Assembly: GCA_012798975.1 (NCBI GenBank) | Contig: JAAZME010000082.1 | Coordinates: 1-5,477 of the forward strand | Source of the DNA: Gallicola sp. | GTDB lineage: Bacteria > Bacillota > Clostridia > Tissierellales > Peptoniphilaceae | Direction: 5' to 3' | Length of the DNA: 5,477 nt | Shown here: piece after piece, positions 1-5,290 of the stretch | How the letters are laid out: each line of letters starts with the position of its first letter | Position numbering within the stretch: position 1 is the stretch's first letter | Position numbers and translations under genes: made by a program | The notes under the pieces: model-generated | Seen by the model: the letters and a program-made list of their open reading frames with translations, nothing else | Told to the model about the DNA's origin: nothing | Database searches by the model: none

Positions 1-551
1 AAAAGAATAGAGTACGCTTCTTCTCGTCTTGTTTCTTCCGCCTTTTCAAATTGCTGATAAAAACCTTCATATCCCGCATCCTCATCATCGATACCGCTTA
101 TATCAACGCCGAGATTCTCTCTTATCAAGGGCACAGTCTCCCCTGCTAAAACATGAATCCCATAACTTTTTACTACTTCTTTTATTTCATCCGTATTTTC
201 TAGGCGAAACTCATGATTTCCCGTAATAAAATAGGTTTCGTAATTTCCTTTCAGCCCTTCTAGAAGTTCTAATACATTCTCATAAGGTTTCTTATCATCG
301 AAAATATCGCCTCCTAAAAAGACTGCATCCGGATGTTCTTCTTCTAGGGCTTTCAAGAGTTTCTCCTGCTTCTCTCCATAGTCTTCGCTGTGATAGTCCG
401 AAATAAAAGCAATTTTCATATTTCCCTTTATTCTTTCATCTTGTATTTGATACTGCACCACATTCAGATGATTATTAATTCCTAGAAGAATAAAAAAAGA
501 AAAGGCAGCCGCTGCCCCTATCAGCAGCTTAAATATTATCTTTTTGTTCAT
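1..551 (-). CDS. Membrane-anchored calcineurin-like metallophosphoesterase, C-terminus beyond window edge
   Basis: The reading frame is open from 551 to the left edge and gives 183 residues; the C-terminal part is outside the window. Residues 5-25 form a hydrophobic segment behind a short Lys-rich start, so the protein is probably anchored in the membrane with its catalytic domain outside. Three metal-binding motifs of the calcineurin-like phosphoesterase superfamily are visible in order: SDYH (Asp52, His54), GGDIFDD (Asp82, Asp85) and GNHE (residues 111-114). The later His motifs should lie beyond the edge. The overall pattern resembles YkuE/YaeI-type phosphohydrolases, but the substrate cannot be told. 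The start at 551 is chosen for the AAGGAGG just upstream. The frame stays open upstream to about 710 with in-frame ATGs at 626, 632 and 650, so a longer, very basic N-terminus is possible. A terminator separates it from the symporter gene. The family is sure; the exact start is not. Confidence 0.85.
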   Translation of the reverse strand, partial: MNKKIIFKLLIGAAAAFSFFILLGINNHLNVVQYQIQDERIKGNMKIAFISDYHSEDYGEKQEKLLKALEEEHPDAVFLGGDIFDDKKPYENVLELLEGLKGNYETYFITGNHEFRLENTDEIKEVVKSYGIHVLAGETVPLIRENLGVDISGIDDEDAGYEGFYQQFEKAEETRREEAYSIL

Positions 552-768
552 GTTCCCTCCTTTTCTCTCTTTATCCTTAACAGCTTCTTGAAATTTTTTC
601 AGCAGAAACTTCTTAAGCTTTTTCATCCTCATTATTCTTATTGATTTCATCTCTGTCTTTCTTCTAATGTACCATTTCTGCCGATAATAATATAGCTTTT
701 TTCTAGGATTTCATTTTAATCCTTTCTATTCTCTGTTATCTCATCTATGCAGCTTCTTTCTCCAACAA
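552..768. other. Spacer upstream of the phosphoesterase; possible N-terminal extension
   Basis: No independent gene is seen here. On the minus strand, 552-710 stays in frame with the phosphoesterase and would encode a Lys/Arg-rich extension (from 626: MKKLKKFLLKKF and onward), but no ribosome binding site as good as the one before 551 is present. A small inverted repeat AGGATT/AATCCT (705-710 and 718-723, 7-nt loop) could be an operator or part of the promoter region. No convincing sigma-A promoter was found. Confidence 0.4.
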
Positions 769-804
769 AAAAACCTGTTTTGCATTTTCACAAAACAGGT
801 TTTT
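769..804 (-). terminator. Intrinsic terminator of the AGCS symporter gene
   Basis: A perfect 14-bp stem (769-782 with 791-804, core CCTGTTTTG/CAAAACAGG) closes an 8-nt loop. On the minus strand it lies about 10 nt after the stop codon of the symporter gene and runs into a T tract (complement of A767-A773). The A/T flanks on both sides mean it could also stop plus-strand transcription. Confidence 0.9.
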
Positions 805-813
805 AATACTTTT

Positions 814-2220
814 TTATTCATATTTGTAATCGTATTTGATCTCTCCCAATTCCTTGCATCTATCATAATCCTTAGATGTATTTCGAACATACTTCATAAG
901 AACAAGAAGACCGATCAAGTTTGGTAATACCATAATAGAGTTTGTCATATCTGCTATAGACCATACTAAACCGATATCGGTAAATAATGATCCCAAAATA
1001 ATAAAGATGATTACAATGGCTCTATATGGAAGAAGGCCTTTGTCGCCGAAAAGATACTTCACATTGGTTTCGCCAAAGTAATACCAGCCGACCACTGTTG
1101 TAAAGGCAAAGAATGTTAAACAAACAGATAAAGCCATTCTGCCGAAAGTACCAAAAGCAATAGAAAAAGCTTCTTGAGTTACTAAGGCTCCATTAAGACC
1201 AGGGATTTCATTTGCACCAGTTAATATTACTACTAATGCAGTCGCTGTACAAACAAGGCCTGTATCGATAAATACGCCGACCATAGCAGTTAACCCCTGC
1301 TCTGCAGGATGATCAACATTCGCTGTCGCATGGGCTTGAGGTGTAGAACCCATACCGGCTTCGTTTGAGAATAGACCTCTTGCAACACCATAACGCATCG
1401 CTTGTTTCATAACCGTTCCCGCTGCACCGCCGGCTACCGCTCTCGTACTGAAAGCTTCCGAGAAAATCAATGAGATCGTTGGTATAATCTGATCGTTGAA
1501 CTTAACCATTACTACGATAGCAAGACCGATATAAGCCGCTGCCATAACCGGAACTACCCTCTCTGCGAAAGATGCAATTCTTGTAATTCCGCCGATAAAT
1601 ACTAACGCTGCAAGGATTGCCACTGCAATTCCTACCGCTACAGAAGGAACTCCGAAAGCAGCATTCACAGATGATGCGATAGAGTTAGACTGAGTCATGT
1701 TTCCAACAAAACCTAAAGCCAGTGTAATTGCTATAGCAAAGAAAGCTGCAAGGAATTTTGCTATTCCTTTATGCTTAATTCCCTTGCTGATGTAGTAAGC
1801 AGGTCCTCCGACTAAATTACCGTCTTCATCTTTCGTTCTAAAGATCTGAGCTAGAACCGCCTCTGAAAATATTGTGCCCATTCCGAAGAATGCAGCAAGC
1901 CACATCCAGAAAATCGCCCCAGGTCCTCCTGATACAATCGCTGTTGCAACTCCGGCAACATTTCCTGTACCAACCTGTGCCGCAATTGCTACTGCTAGTG
2001 CTTGAAAAGATGAAATCTCTCCAGCAGCTCTTCTTCTAGCATTCTCTTCTTTGTCAAACACCTTGCCGAAGGTTTGCTTTAATGCTGCCGGAAATCTTCT
2101 AATCTGCGGAAAACCCAACATCAAAGTAAAGATTACCCCTACAGCGGGTAAAGCAAATAAAAGAACATAATCCCACATTATACGATTGACAAAATTTACT
2201 ATACTTATAAACAACTCCAT
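814..2220 (-). CDS. AGCS-family sodium:alanine/glycine symporter
   Basis: The product is a polytopic membrane protein that imports alanine or glycine with sodium (LeuT-fold AGCS family, also annotated AlsT/AgcS/DagA). The start at 2220 (MELFISIVNF, 468 residues) is preferred because GGAGGACAAT precedes it at good spacing. The ATG at 2232 would place this binding site inside the gene and has none of its own. Family hallmarks are visible: VGTGNVAGVATAI followed by GGPGAIFWMW near residues 85-110, GLFSNEAGMGSTPQAHA in the middle, and WYYFGETN near residue 380. About ten or more hydrophobic segments are evident and the length is normal. Substrate choice between alanine and glycine cannot be read directly. 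The adjacent tRNA-Sec, glycine riboswitch and glycine reductase genes favour glycine as the physiological load (inference). It has its own promoter and a cre-like site upstream and a strong terminator downstream. Confidence 0.95.
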   Translation of the reverse strand: MELFISIVNFVNRIMWDYVLLFALPAVGVIFTLMLGFPQIRRFPAALKQTFGKVFDKEENARRRAAGEISSFQALAVAIAAQVGTGNVAGVATAIVSGGPGAIFWMWLAAFFGMGTIFSEAVLAQIFRTKDEDGNLVGGPAYYISKGIKHKGIAKFLAAFFAIAITLALGFVGNMTQSNSIASSVNAAFGVPSVAVGIAVAILAALVFIGGITRIASFAERVVPVMAAAYIGLAIVVMVKFNDQIIPTISLIFSEAFSTRAVAGGAAGTVMKQAMRYGVARGLFSNEAGMGSTPQAHATANVDHPAEQGLTAMVGVFIDTGLVCTATALVVILTGANEIPGLNGALVTQEAFSIAFGTFGRMALSVCLTFFAFTTVVGWYYFGETNVKYLFGDKGLLPYRAIVIIFIILGSLFTDIGLVWSIADMTNSIMVLPNLIGLLVLMKYVRNTSKDYDRCKELGEIKYDYKYE

Positions 2221-2267
2221 ATTGTCCTCCATCTTTGAATATCTACTATTCTATTTTTTTTATAATT

Positions 2268-2283
2268 GCTAAAACGTTTTCAA
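2268..2283 (-). promoter_or_regulatory. cre-like site (CcpA operator) before the symporter gene
   Basis: On the minus strand the 16-mer TTGAAAACGTTTTAGC fits the Gram-positive catabolite-responsive consensus WTGAAARCGYTTTWNN at every position. It begins about 7 nt downstream of the proposed -10 box and so covers the likely transcription start, a position where CcpA binding usually represses. The match is seen in the sequence. Binding, and the presence of CcpA in this organism, are inference. Confidence 0.55.
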
Positions 2284-2289
2284 ATTTAT

Positions 2290-2320
2290 ATTATACTCCT
2301 CCCTTCTATGTAAATTGCAA
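2290..2320 (-). promoter_or_regulatory. Possible sigma-A promoter of the symporter gene
   Basis: On the minus strand TTGCAA (2315-2320) and TATAAT (2290-2295) are separated by 19 nt, longer than ideal. The perfect -10 and its position about 70 nt before the start codon support it. A second TATAAT lies further upstream in the complement of 2337-2342 but lacks a recognisable -35. Confidence 0.45.
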
Positions 2321-2349
2321 TTATATTCTGTCTCATTATAACCTTTTCC

Positions 2350-2378
2350 CCCGCGACAGGTTCTCCTTCGCGAAAGTT
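2350..2378 (-). other. GC-rich hairpin in the spacer after tRNA-Sec, without a T tract
   Basis: Just after the encoded CCA end of the tRNA the minus strand can form CGCGA...TCGCG around an 11-nt loop. It is followed by GGGGGAAAAGG, not by T residues. It may be a processing or partial-termination structure. No standard intrinsic terminator is seen between the tRNA and the symporter gene, so readthrough from the tRNA promoter into the symporter gene is possible. Confidence 0.35.
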
Positions 2379-2386
2379 ATATGTAA

Positions 2387-2483
2387 TGGCGGGAGTGCGT
2401 GGGAATCGAACCCACCCAAGAGGCTCCTAACCCCTCATGCTGGTTTTGAAGACCAGAGAGCACACCAGCACTCATCCACCCCC
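2387..2483 (-). tRNA. selC: tRNA-Sec (anticodon UCA)
   Basis: This is the selenocysteine tRNA: it is charged with serine, converted to Sec by SelA with selenophosphate, and delivered by SelB to UGA codons followed by a SECIS hairpin. The gene reads on the minus strand, is 97 nt long and encodes its CCA end. Visible parts: anticodon loop CTTCAAA (anticodon at 2447-2449) on a CTGGT/ACCAG stem; a 6-bp D stem GAGTGC/GTGCTC with a 4-nt loop, typical of tRNA-Sec; a long variable arm around GAGG...CCTC; a T arm GTGGG/CCCAC with TTCGATT; and an extended acceptor stem GGGGGTGG against GCACTCCC, in which seven positions pair and the eighth is G opposite G. The unpaired base before CCA is G, as in other bacterial tRNA-Sec. 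Its neighbours include grdA, which needs it. Confidence 0.95.
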
Positions 2484-2495
2484 AGGATATTCTCT

Positions 2496-2524
2496 ATTCT
2501 ATCATTCAAAATTTTAGCTGTAAA
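2496..2524 (-). promoter_or_regulatory. Sigma-A promoter of selC
   Basis: On the minus strand TTTACA (2519-2524) and TAGAAT (2496-2501) are exactly 17 nt apart, each one base from consensus. The -10 box ends 12 nt before the mature 5' end of the tRNA, so transcription would begin just a few bases before it. An alternative pair, TTGCCG-17-TAATAT, lies slightly upstream and matches less well. Confidence 0.65.
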
Positions 2525-2597
2525 TATTATCTTTTTATTAACATAACGGCAAAGGCAATATCTCCCTATTCTCTAATTTTATTCTTTGTTTTTTAAT

Positions 2598-2620
2598 GCG
2601 GGAAGATTTTATTTTCCCGC
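2598..2620. repeat. Inverted repeat, hairpin 1 of three
   Basis: GCGGGAA (2598-2604) and TTCCCGC (2614-2620) pair perfectly; with G-T and A-T added inside, the stem reaches 9 bp around a TTTTA loop. On the minus strand it is followed by ATTAAAAAAC, not a T tract. On the plus strand it is followed by AAATAAATAT. Confidence 0.6.
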
Positions 2621-2625
2621 AAATA

Positions 2626-2659
2626 AATATGCCTCGAATAATTATATTCGAGGCATATT
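2626..2659. repeat. Strong 15-bp inverted repeat, hairpin 2 of three
   Basis: Positions 2626-2640 and 2645-2659 are perfectly complementary (core GCCTCGAATA/TATTCGAGGC) around an ATTA loop. It is the most stable simple hairpin in the window. Neither side has a long T run, so it is not a textbook terminator, although the minus strand continues into ATTTATTT. It could be a bidirectional terminator, an RNA processing site or a protein target. Confidence 0.75.
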
Positions 2660-2662
2660 ATG

Positions 2663-2683
2663 TAAAAACCTAGGAAGTTTTTA
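2663..2683. repeat. Short A/T inverted repeat, hairpin 3 of three
   Basis: TAAAAAC and GTTTTTA flank a 7-nt loop, CTAGGAA. It is weak on its own but is immediately next to the two stronger hairpins. Confidence 0.4.
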
Positions 2684-2981
2684 TGATGTAATATGTTTAT
2701 ATTTTCTAGCTACTTATTACCCCGTTATTATAAAAAAATTCAGCTTTATTTGCAAATATTTTATTTTAAGACATTTCGCTAGAGATAATACACCTTAAAA
2801 ATTCCTAACCTTTCGCATTGCTTTTTAAAAACAAAACCTCCTCCCTGCTGCAAAATTATATTTCTTATACTGCTATCTGATAAGAACACCCTCATTAATT
2901 TCTTTGACCGATTCAAGGGATTTTGTATCTCTATAAAAAAAACAGCCTTTAAAAAGAATTTTCTTATAAAAAACACATCTG

Positions 2982-2995
2982 TGATATCGTTTTCA
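2982..2995 (+). promoter_or_regulatory. cre-like site upstream of the grdX promoter
   Basis: TGATATCGTTTTCA matches the classical cre consensus TGWNANCGNTNWCA at all 14 positions. It is about 85 nt before the -35 box at 3080 and about 50 nt before the TTGACA at 3046. Upstream placement is where CcpA can activate or repress. Binding is inference. Confidence 0.4.
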
Positions 2996-3045
2996 TCGTG
3001 TTGAATTACAAATACACTCGGTATTTTTTTGAGATTATTTATTTT

Positions 3046-3074
3046 TTGACATTGATTTTAATACTTTATATCTA
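3046..3074 (+). promoter_or_regulatory. Possible upstream second promoter
   Basis: A perfect -35 box TTGACA (3046-3051) is followed after 17 nt by TATCTA, a weak -10 box. It may add to the better promoter 34 nt downstream or may be chance in AT-rich DNA. Confidence 0.25.
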
Positions 3075-3079
3075 TTTCG

Positions 3080-3108
3080 TTGACCTTTTTTCAATGAGAT
3101 GATACTAT
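3080..3108 (+). promoter_or_regulatory. Sigma-A promoter of the riboswitch-grdX transcript
   Basis: TTGACC (3080-3085) and TACTAT (3103-3108) are separated by exactly 17 nt, each one base from consensus. Transcription would start near 3115, about 45 nt before the riboswitch leader helix, which is a usual arrangement. Confidence 0.7.
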
Positions 3109-3157
3109 GAACTCAGAACATAAGAAATAAATTATAGTGTTTAAAATTGAATACATT

Positions 3158-3280
3158 TAGGATGAAAGTATCGGGAGATTCGTATAGCGAAACCGAAGGG
3201 ACAAGGAAATTTTTAGCCAAAAAAATCTCTGAAATTCTCAGGTAAAAGGACTGATACTGGACTACAATCTGAAGAATTCG
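3158..3280 (+). ncRNA. Glycine riboswitch, single aptamer with leader-linker kink-turn and ghost helix
   Basis: The glycine aptamer core is recognisable: GGGAGA (3173-3178), CCGAAGG (3193-3199) and TCTCAGGTAAAAGGAC (3236-3251). P1 is a perfect AGTATC/GATACT (3167-3172 with 3253-3258). The hairpin TTCG-TATAG-CGAA lies between core segments. Outside P1, TAG (3158-3160) can pair with CTA (3262-3264), flanked by GATGA and GGA, which fits the known leader-linker kink-turn (P0). Instead of a second full aptamer there is only TCTG...CAGA (3268-3271 with 3282-3285), as in singlet riboswitches with a 3' ghost aptamer. The CAGA strand is also the base of the terminator stem, so the ghost helix and the terminator exclude each other. 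This suggests that glycine binding favours readthrough into grdX (inference). Confidence 0.93.
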
Positions 3281-3322
3281 ACAGAGAGATGAGGCGTGCT
3301 TATCTTTCTGTTTTTTTATTTT
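3281..3322 (+). terminator. Riboswitch-controlled intrinsic terminator
   Basis: A 13-bp stem (3281-3293 with 3299-3311, two G-U pairs) closes the loop GCGTG and runs straight into TTTTTTTATTTT. It ends 12 nt before grdX and is the expression platform of the glycine riboswitch. The first bases of its 5' arm (CAGA) can instead pair with TCTG at 3268-3271. Confidence 0.9.
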
Positions 3323-3334
3323 AGGGGGTGACAA

Positions 3335-3697
3335 ATGCTGATTATTACAAACAATCCCATGTTTAAAGATTACACTGACAAATACGACGTGGAGTTTCTA
3401 GATACAGATTATATCGGGATTTTAAAAAAGACAAGAGATCATCTTCACTTAGGGTATGAATTATTGACCCATCCCCTCTACGGAAGTGTAAAACCCTACG
3501 AAACGATCTATCGAACGATCGTGATCCAAAAAGCAAATACTATTTCTTTTACTTCTATCGAGCTGATTGAAGAAGCGATCGAAACAGCAACAAAATTTTA
3601 CAAGATTAACAAGAATATAAAATGGACCAACGAAATACTGGAGGATTTCCAAGTTGTCGACAAAGATCTAATCGACAACGCTCTTGCTAGAATGTAA
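3335..3697 (+). CDS. grdX: GrdX family protein
   Basis: The product is a 120-residue soluble protein without signal peptide or membrane segment. It is recognised as GrdX from its start (MLIITNNPMFKDY), the block LLTHPLYGSVKPYET near residues 43-57, and a Glu-rich C-terminal helix with IEEAIETATKFYK. Length is normal for the family. GrdX is found at the head of glycine, sarcosine and betaine reductase operons; its biochemical role is not established. The start is supported by a strong AGGGGGTG 5-6 nt upstream. It directly follows the glycine riboswitch, so its transcription is probably glycine dependent. Unlike the best-known operons (grdX-trxB-trxA-grdE), no thioredoxin genes follow it. A 283-nt spacer leads to grdE instead, and no clear terminator follows the stop codon. 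Confidence 0.92.
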   Translation: MLIITNNPMFKDYTDKYDVEFLDTDYIGILKKTRDHLHLGYELLTHPLYGSVKPYETIYRTIVIQKANTISFTSIELIEEAIETATKFYKINKNIKWTNEILEDFQVVDKDLIDNALARM

Positions 3698-3812
3698 AAT
3701 TGTTTTTTTACAGTATTTTGATAATATTTTAACTTAATAAAAGTTGCAGAATTTATTTTTTACCTGTTCATGATAATAATTTAACCTTTATTAAATAAAT
3801 CATAAACAAACT

Positions 3813-3836
3813 CGTTATTTACTTATTAAAATAACG
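3813..3836. repeat. 8-bp inverted repeat upstream of grdE
   Basis: CGTTATTT and AAATAACG pair perfectly around an 8-nt loop (ACTTATTA). A further AAC/GTT pairing is possible outside a small mismatch. There is no T tract behind it, so an operator or an mRNA processing hairpin is more likely than a terminator. Confidence 0.45.
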
Positions 3837-3852
3837 GTGTTGTCTTATCAAC

Positions 3853-3868
3853 AGTTAAACGCTTTCAG
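3853..3868 (-). promoter_or_regulatory. cre-like site upstream of grdE
   Basis: The minus strand reads CTGAAAGCGTTTAACT, which fits 14 of 16 positions of WTGAAARCGYTTTWNN, including the central GCG. It is weaker than the sites at 2268 and 2982, and the neighbouring DNA has no clear promoter to place it against. Confidence 0.35.
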
Positions 3869-3980
3869 ACTTTTTTACAGCTTGGCTAAAACTGTCACAA
3901 ATACAAATAGACTAGGCGCAGAATCATCTTCACCTTCTCTGCAGCTTATCTAAATAAATGAACTAAAACGGAGGTATAGA

Positions 3981-5267
3981 ATGCGATTAGAATTAGGCAA
4001 AATTTTTATAAAGGATATTCAATTTGCTGATTCATCGAAAATTGAAGACGGCGTACTTTATGTAAATAAAGAAGAATTATTAGACGCTGTCAGCGGAGAC
4101 GAGCATATCAAATCCATAGAATTTGATATTGCGAGACCTGGCGAGAGTGTACGTATTACACCTGTCAAAGACGTTGTAGAACCAAGAGTTAAAGTAGAAG
4201 GTCCTGGCGAAATATTCCCTGGTGTTATCGGCAAAGTCGATACGGTCGGAGAAGGCAAAACAAACGCCTCAAAAGGAATGGCTGTAGTTACTACCGGTAA
4301 AATCGTAGGTTTCCAAGAAGGTATTATCGATATGACTGGAGAAGGCGCCAAATACACACCTTTCTCAAAAACAAACAATCTTGTTATCATCTGTGAACCT
4401 GTTGATGATTTAAAACAGCATGATCATGAAAGAGCTGTTCGTTTAGTAGGCTTCAAAGCAGCGACGTATCTAGGAGAATTAGCGAAGGAGTTGACTCCCG
4501 ATGAGACAACGGTTTATGAAACAAAACCCCTTCTTGAACAAATTCATGAGTACCCTGCTCTTCCAAAAGTAGCTTATGTATATATGCTGCAAACACAAGG
4601 TCTTCTTCATGACACTTATGTATACGGTGTAGACGGAAAACAAATTGTTCCAACGTTCCTATACCCTACAGAGATTATGGACGGAGCGATTGTCAGCGGA
4701 AACTGTGTATCAGCCTGCGACAAAAACCCGACATATGTTCACTTGAATAATGGTGTTATCGAAGATTTATATGCTCGTCATGGGAAAGATTATAACTTCG
4801 TAGGAGTTGTTATCACAAACGAAAACGTATATCTAATGGATAAAGAACGATCATCTAACTGGACTGCAAAACTTGTAAGATATCTTGGCGTAGATGCTGT
4901 TATCGTCTCTCAAGAAGGTTTCGGAAATCCAGATACCGATCTTATTATGAATACGAAGAAAATCGAAGGAAAAGGAATCAAAACTGTTATTGTAACGGAC
5001 GAATATGCCGGTAGAGACGGCGCTTCTCAATCCTTAGCCGATGCAGATCCAAAAGCAAATGCAGTAGTTACCGGTGGAAATGCAAACCAAGTTATTCAAT
5101 TGCCAAAATTAGATAAAATCATCGGTCATATCGAAGTCGTCAACACTATTGCCGGCGGAAACGAAGATTCTTTAAAAGATGACGGTACGATCGAAGTCGA
5201 AATCCAAGCCATTACTGGAGCTACTAACGAAACCGGCTTCAATTATCTATCCGCAAAAACTTATTAA
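3981..5267 (+). CDS. grdE: Glycine reductase complex component B, alpha/beta subunit precursor (GrdE)
   Basis: GrdE is part of the substrate-activating protein B, which binds the glycine amino group through a pyruvoyl cofactor so that selenoprotein A can take over the carboxymethyl group; the complex finally yields acetyl phosphate and ammonia. The 428-residue length is that of the family. Conserved blocks include [20 protein letters not shown] (near 115), the [11 protein letters not shown] segment (near 145) and [18 protein letters not shown] (near 200). The cleavage region [14 protein letters not shown] has Asn241-Cys242 (Cys codon at 4704-4706). In characterised GrdE the chain is cut before this Cys, which becomes the pyruvoyl group and gives two subunits of about 25 and 22 kDa. 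C-terminal hallmarks TDEYAGRDG and QAITGATNE are present. The GGAGGT site fixes the start, and grdA follows after 23 nt. Paralogues GrdG and GrdI act on sarcosine and betaine; the grdX/grdA context favours glycine. Confidence 0.96.
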   Translation: MRLELGKIFIKDIQFADSSKIEDGVLYVNKEELLDAVSGDEHIKSIEFDIARPGESVRITPVKDVVEPRVKVEGPGEIFPGVIGKVDTVGEGKTNASKGMAVVTTGKIVGFQEGIIDMTGEGAKYTPFSKTNNLVIICEPVDDLKQHDHERAVRLVGFKAATYLGELAKELTPDETTVYETKPLLEQIHEYPALPKVAYVYMLQTQGLLHDTYVYGVDGKQIVPTFLYPTEIMDGAIVSGNCVSACDKNPTYVHLNNGVIEDLYARHGKDYNFVGVVITNENVYLMDKERSSNWTAKLVRYLGVDAVIVSQEGFGNPDTDLIMNTKKIEGKGIKTVIVTDEYAGRDGASQSLADADPKANAVVTGGNANQVIQLPKLDKIIGHIEVVNTIAGGNEDSLKDDGTIEVEIQAITGATNETGFNYLSAKTY

Positions 5268-5278
5268 TCAATATTCAT

Positions 5279-5290
5279 AGGAGGAATATC
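5279..5290 (+). promoter_or_regulatory. RBS that fixes a GTG start for grdA
   Basis: AGGAGG (5279-5284) is followed by 6 nt and then GTG. No ATG is in a suitable position, so grdA most likely starts with GTG. Confidence 0.8.

Larger units (their letters stand above)
2525..3045. other. AT-rich spacer without a convincing gene
   Basis: Between the divergent selC and grdX promoters there is about 500 nt with no supported gene. Short open frames occur (2586-2798 plus, 2779-2976 minus), but they have no ribosome binding sites and no recognisable protein motif, and the first lies across the hairpin row at 2598-2683. An AGGGAGGAGG stretch occurs on the minus strand at about 2836-2846, but the only ATG downstream (2817) opens a 7-codon frame. 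A 12-bp palindrome TATTTGCAAATA lies at 2747-2758. Confidence 0.5.
3698..3980 (+). other. grdX-grdE spacer with inverted repeat, cre-like site and strong RBS
   Basis: No gene and no second glycine aptamer are seen in these 283 nt. The stretch is very AT-rich up to about 3830. It contains a hairpin, a cre-like element (both listed separately) and the grdE ribosome binding site GGAGGT (3970-3975), 5 nt from the ATG. No good sigma-A promoter was found: TTTACA at 3875 has no matching -10 box. grdE may be read through from the grdX promoter or have an untypical promoter of its own. No thioredoxin motif (WCGPC) or remnant is encoded here. Confidence 0.5.

Noticed and set aside
2232..2232. Upstream ATG (MEDN) as start of the symporter gene
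   Set aside because: It has no RBS, and GGAGG between it and the ATG at 2220 serves the second start.
2235..2546. Plus-strand open frame of 103 codons
   Set aside because: It runs antisense through the tRNA-Sec gene and the symporter promoter; no RBS and no protein-like motif.
2502..2560. TTGCCG-17-TAATAT as the selC promoter
   Set aside because: Each box matches only four of six positions; TTTACA-17-TAGAAT is closer to consensus and better placed.
2586..2798. Plus-strand open frame of 70 codons
   Set aside because: It covers the row of perfect hairpins, has no RBS and a low-complexity aromatic composition expected from AT-rich spacer.
2779..2976. Minus-strand open frame of 65 codons
   Set aside because: No RBS before the ATG at 2976 and no recognised family; the complementary strand is equally open, which points to chance.
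3698..3980. Second glycine riboswitch before grdE
   Set aside because: None of the conserved aptamer segments (CCGAAGG, CTCAGG plus AAAGGAC) is present in the spacer.
4058..4390. Minus-strand open frame inside grdE
   Set aside because: Antisense shadow of a strongly conserved gene; Ser/Pro/Thr-rich composition typical of such shadows.
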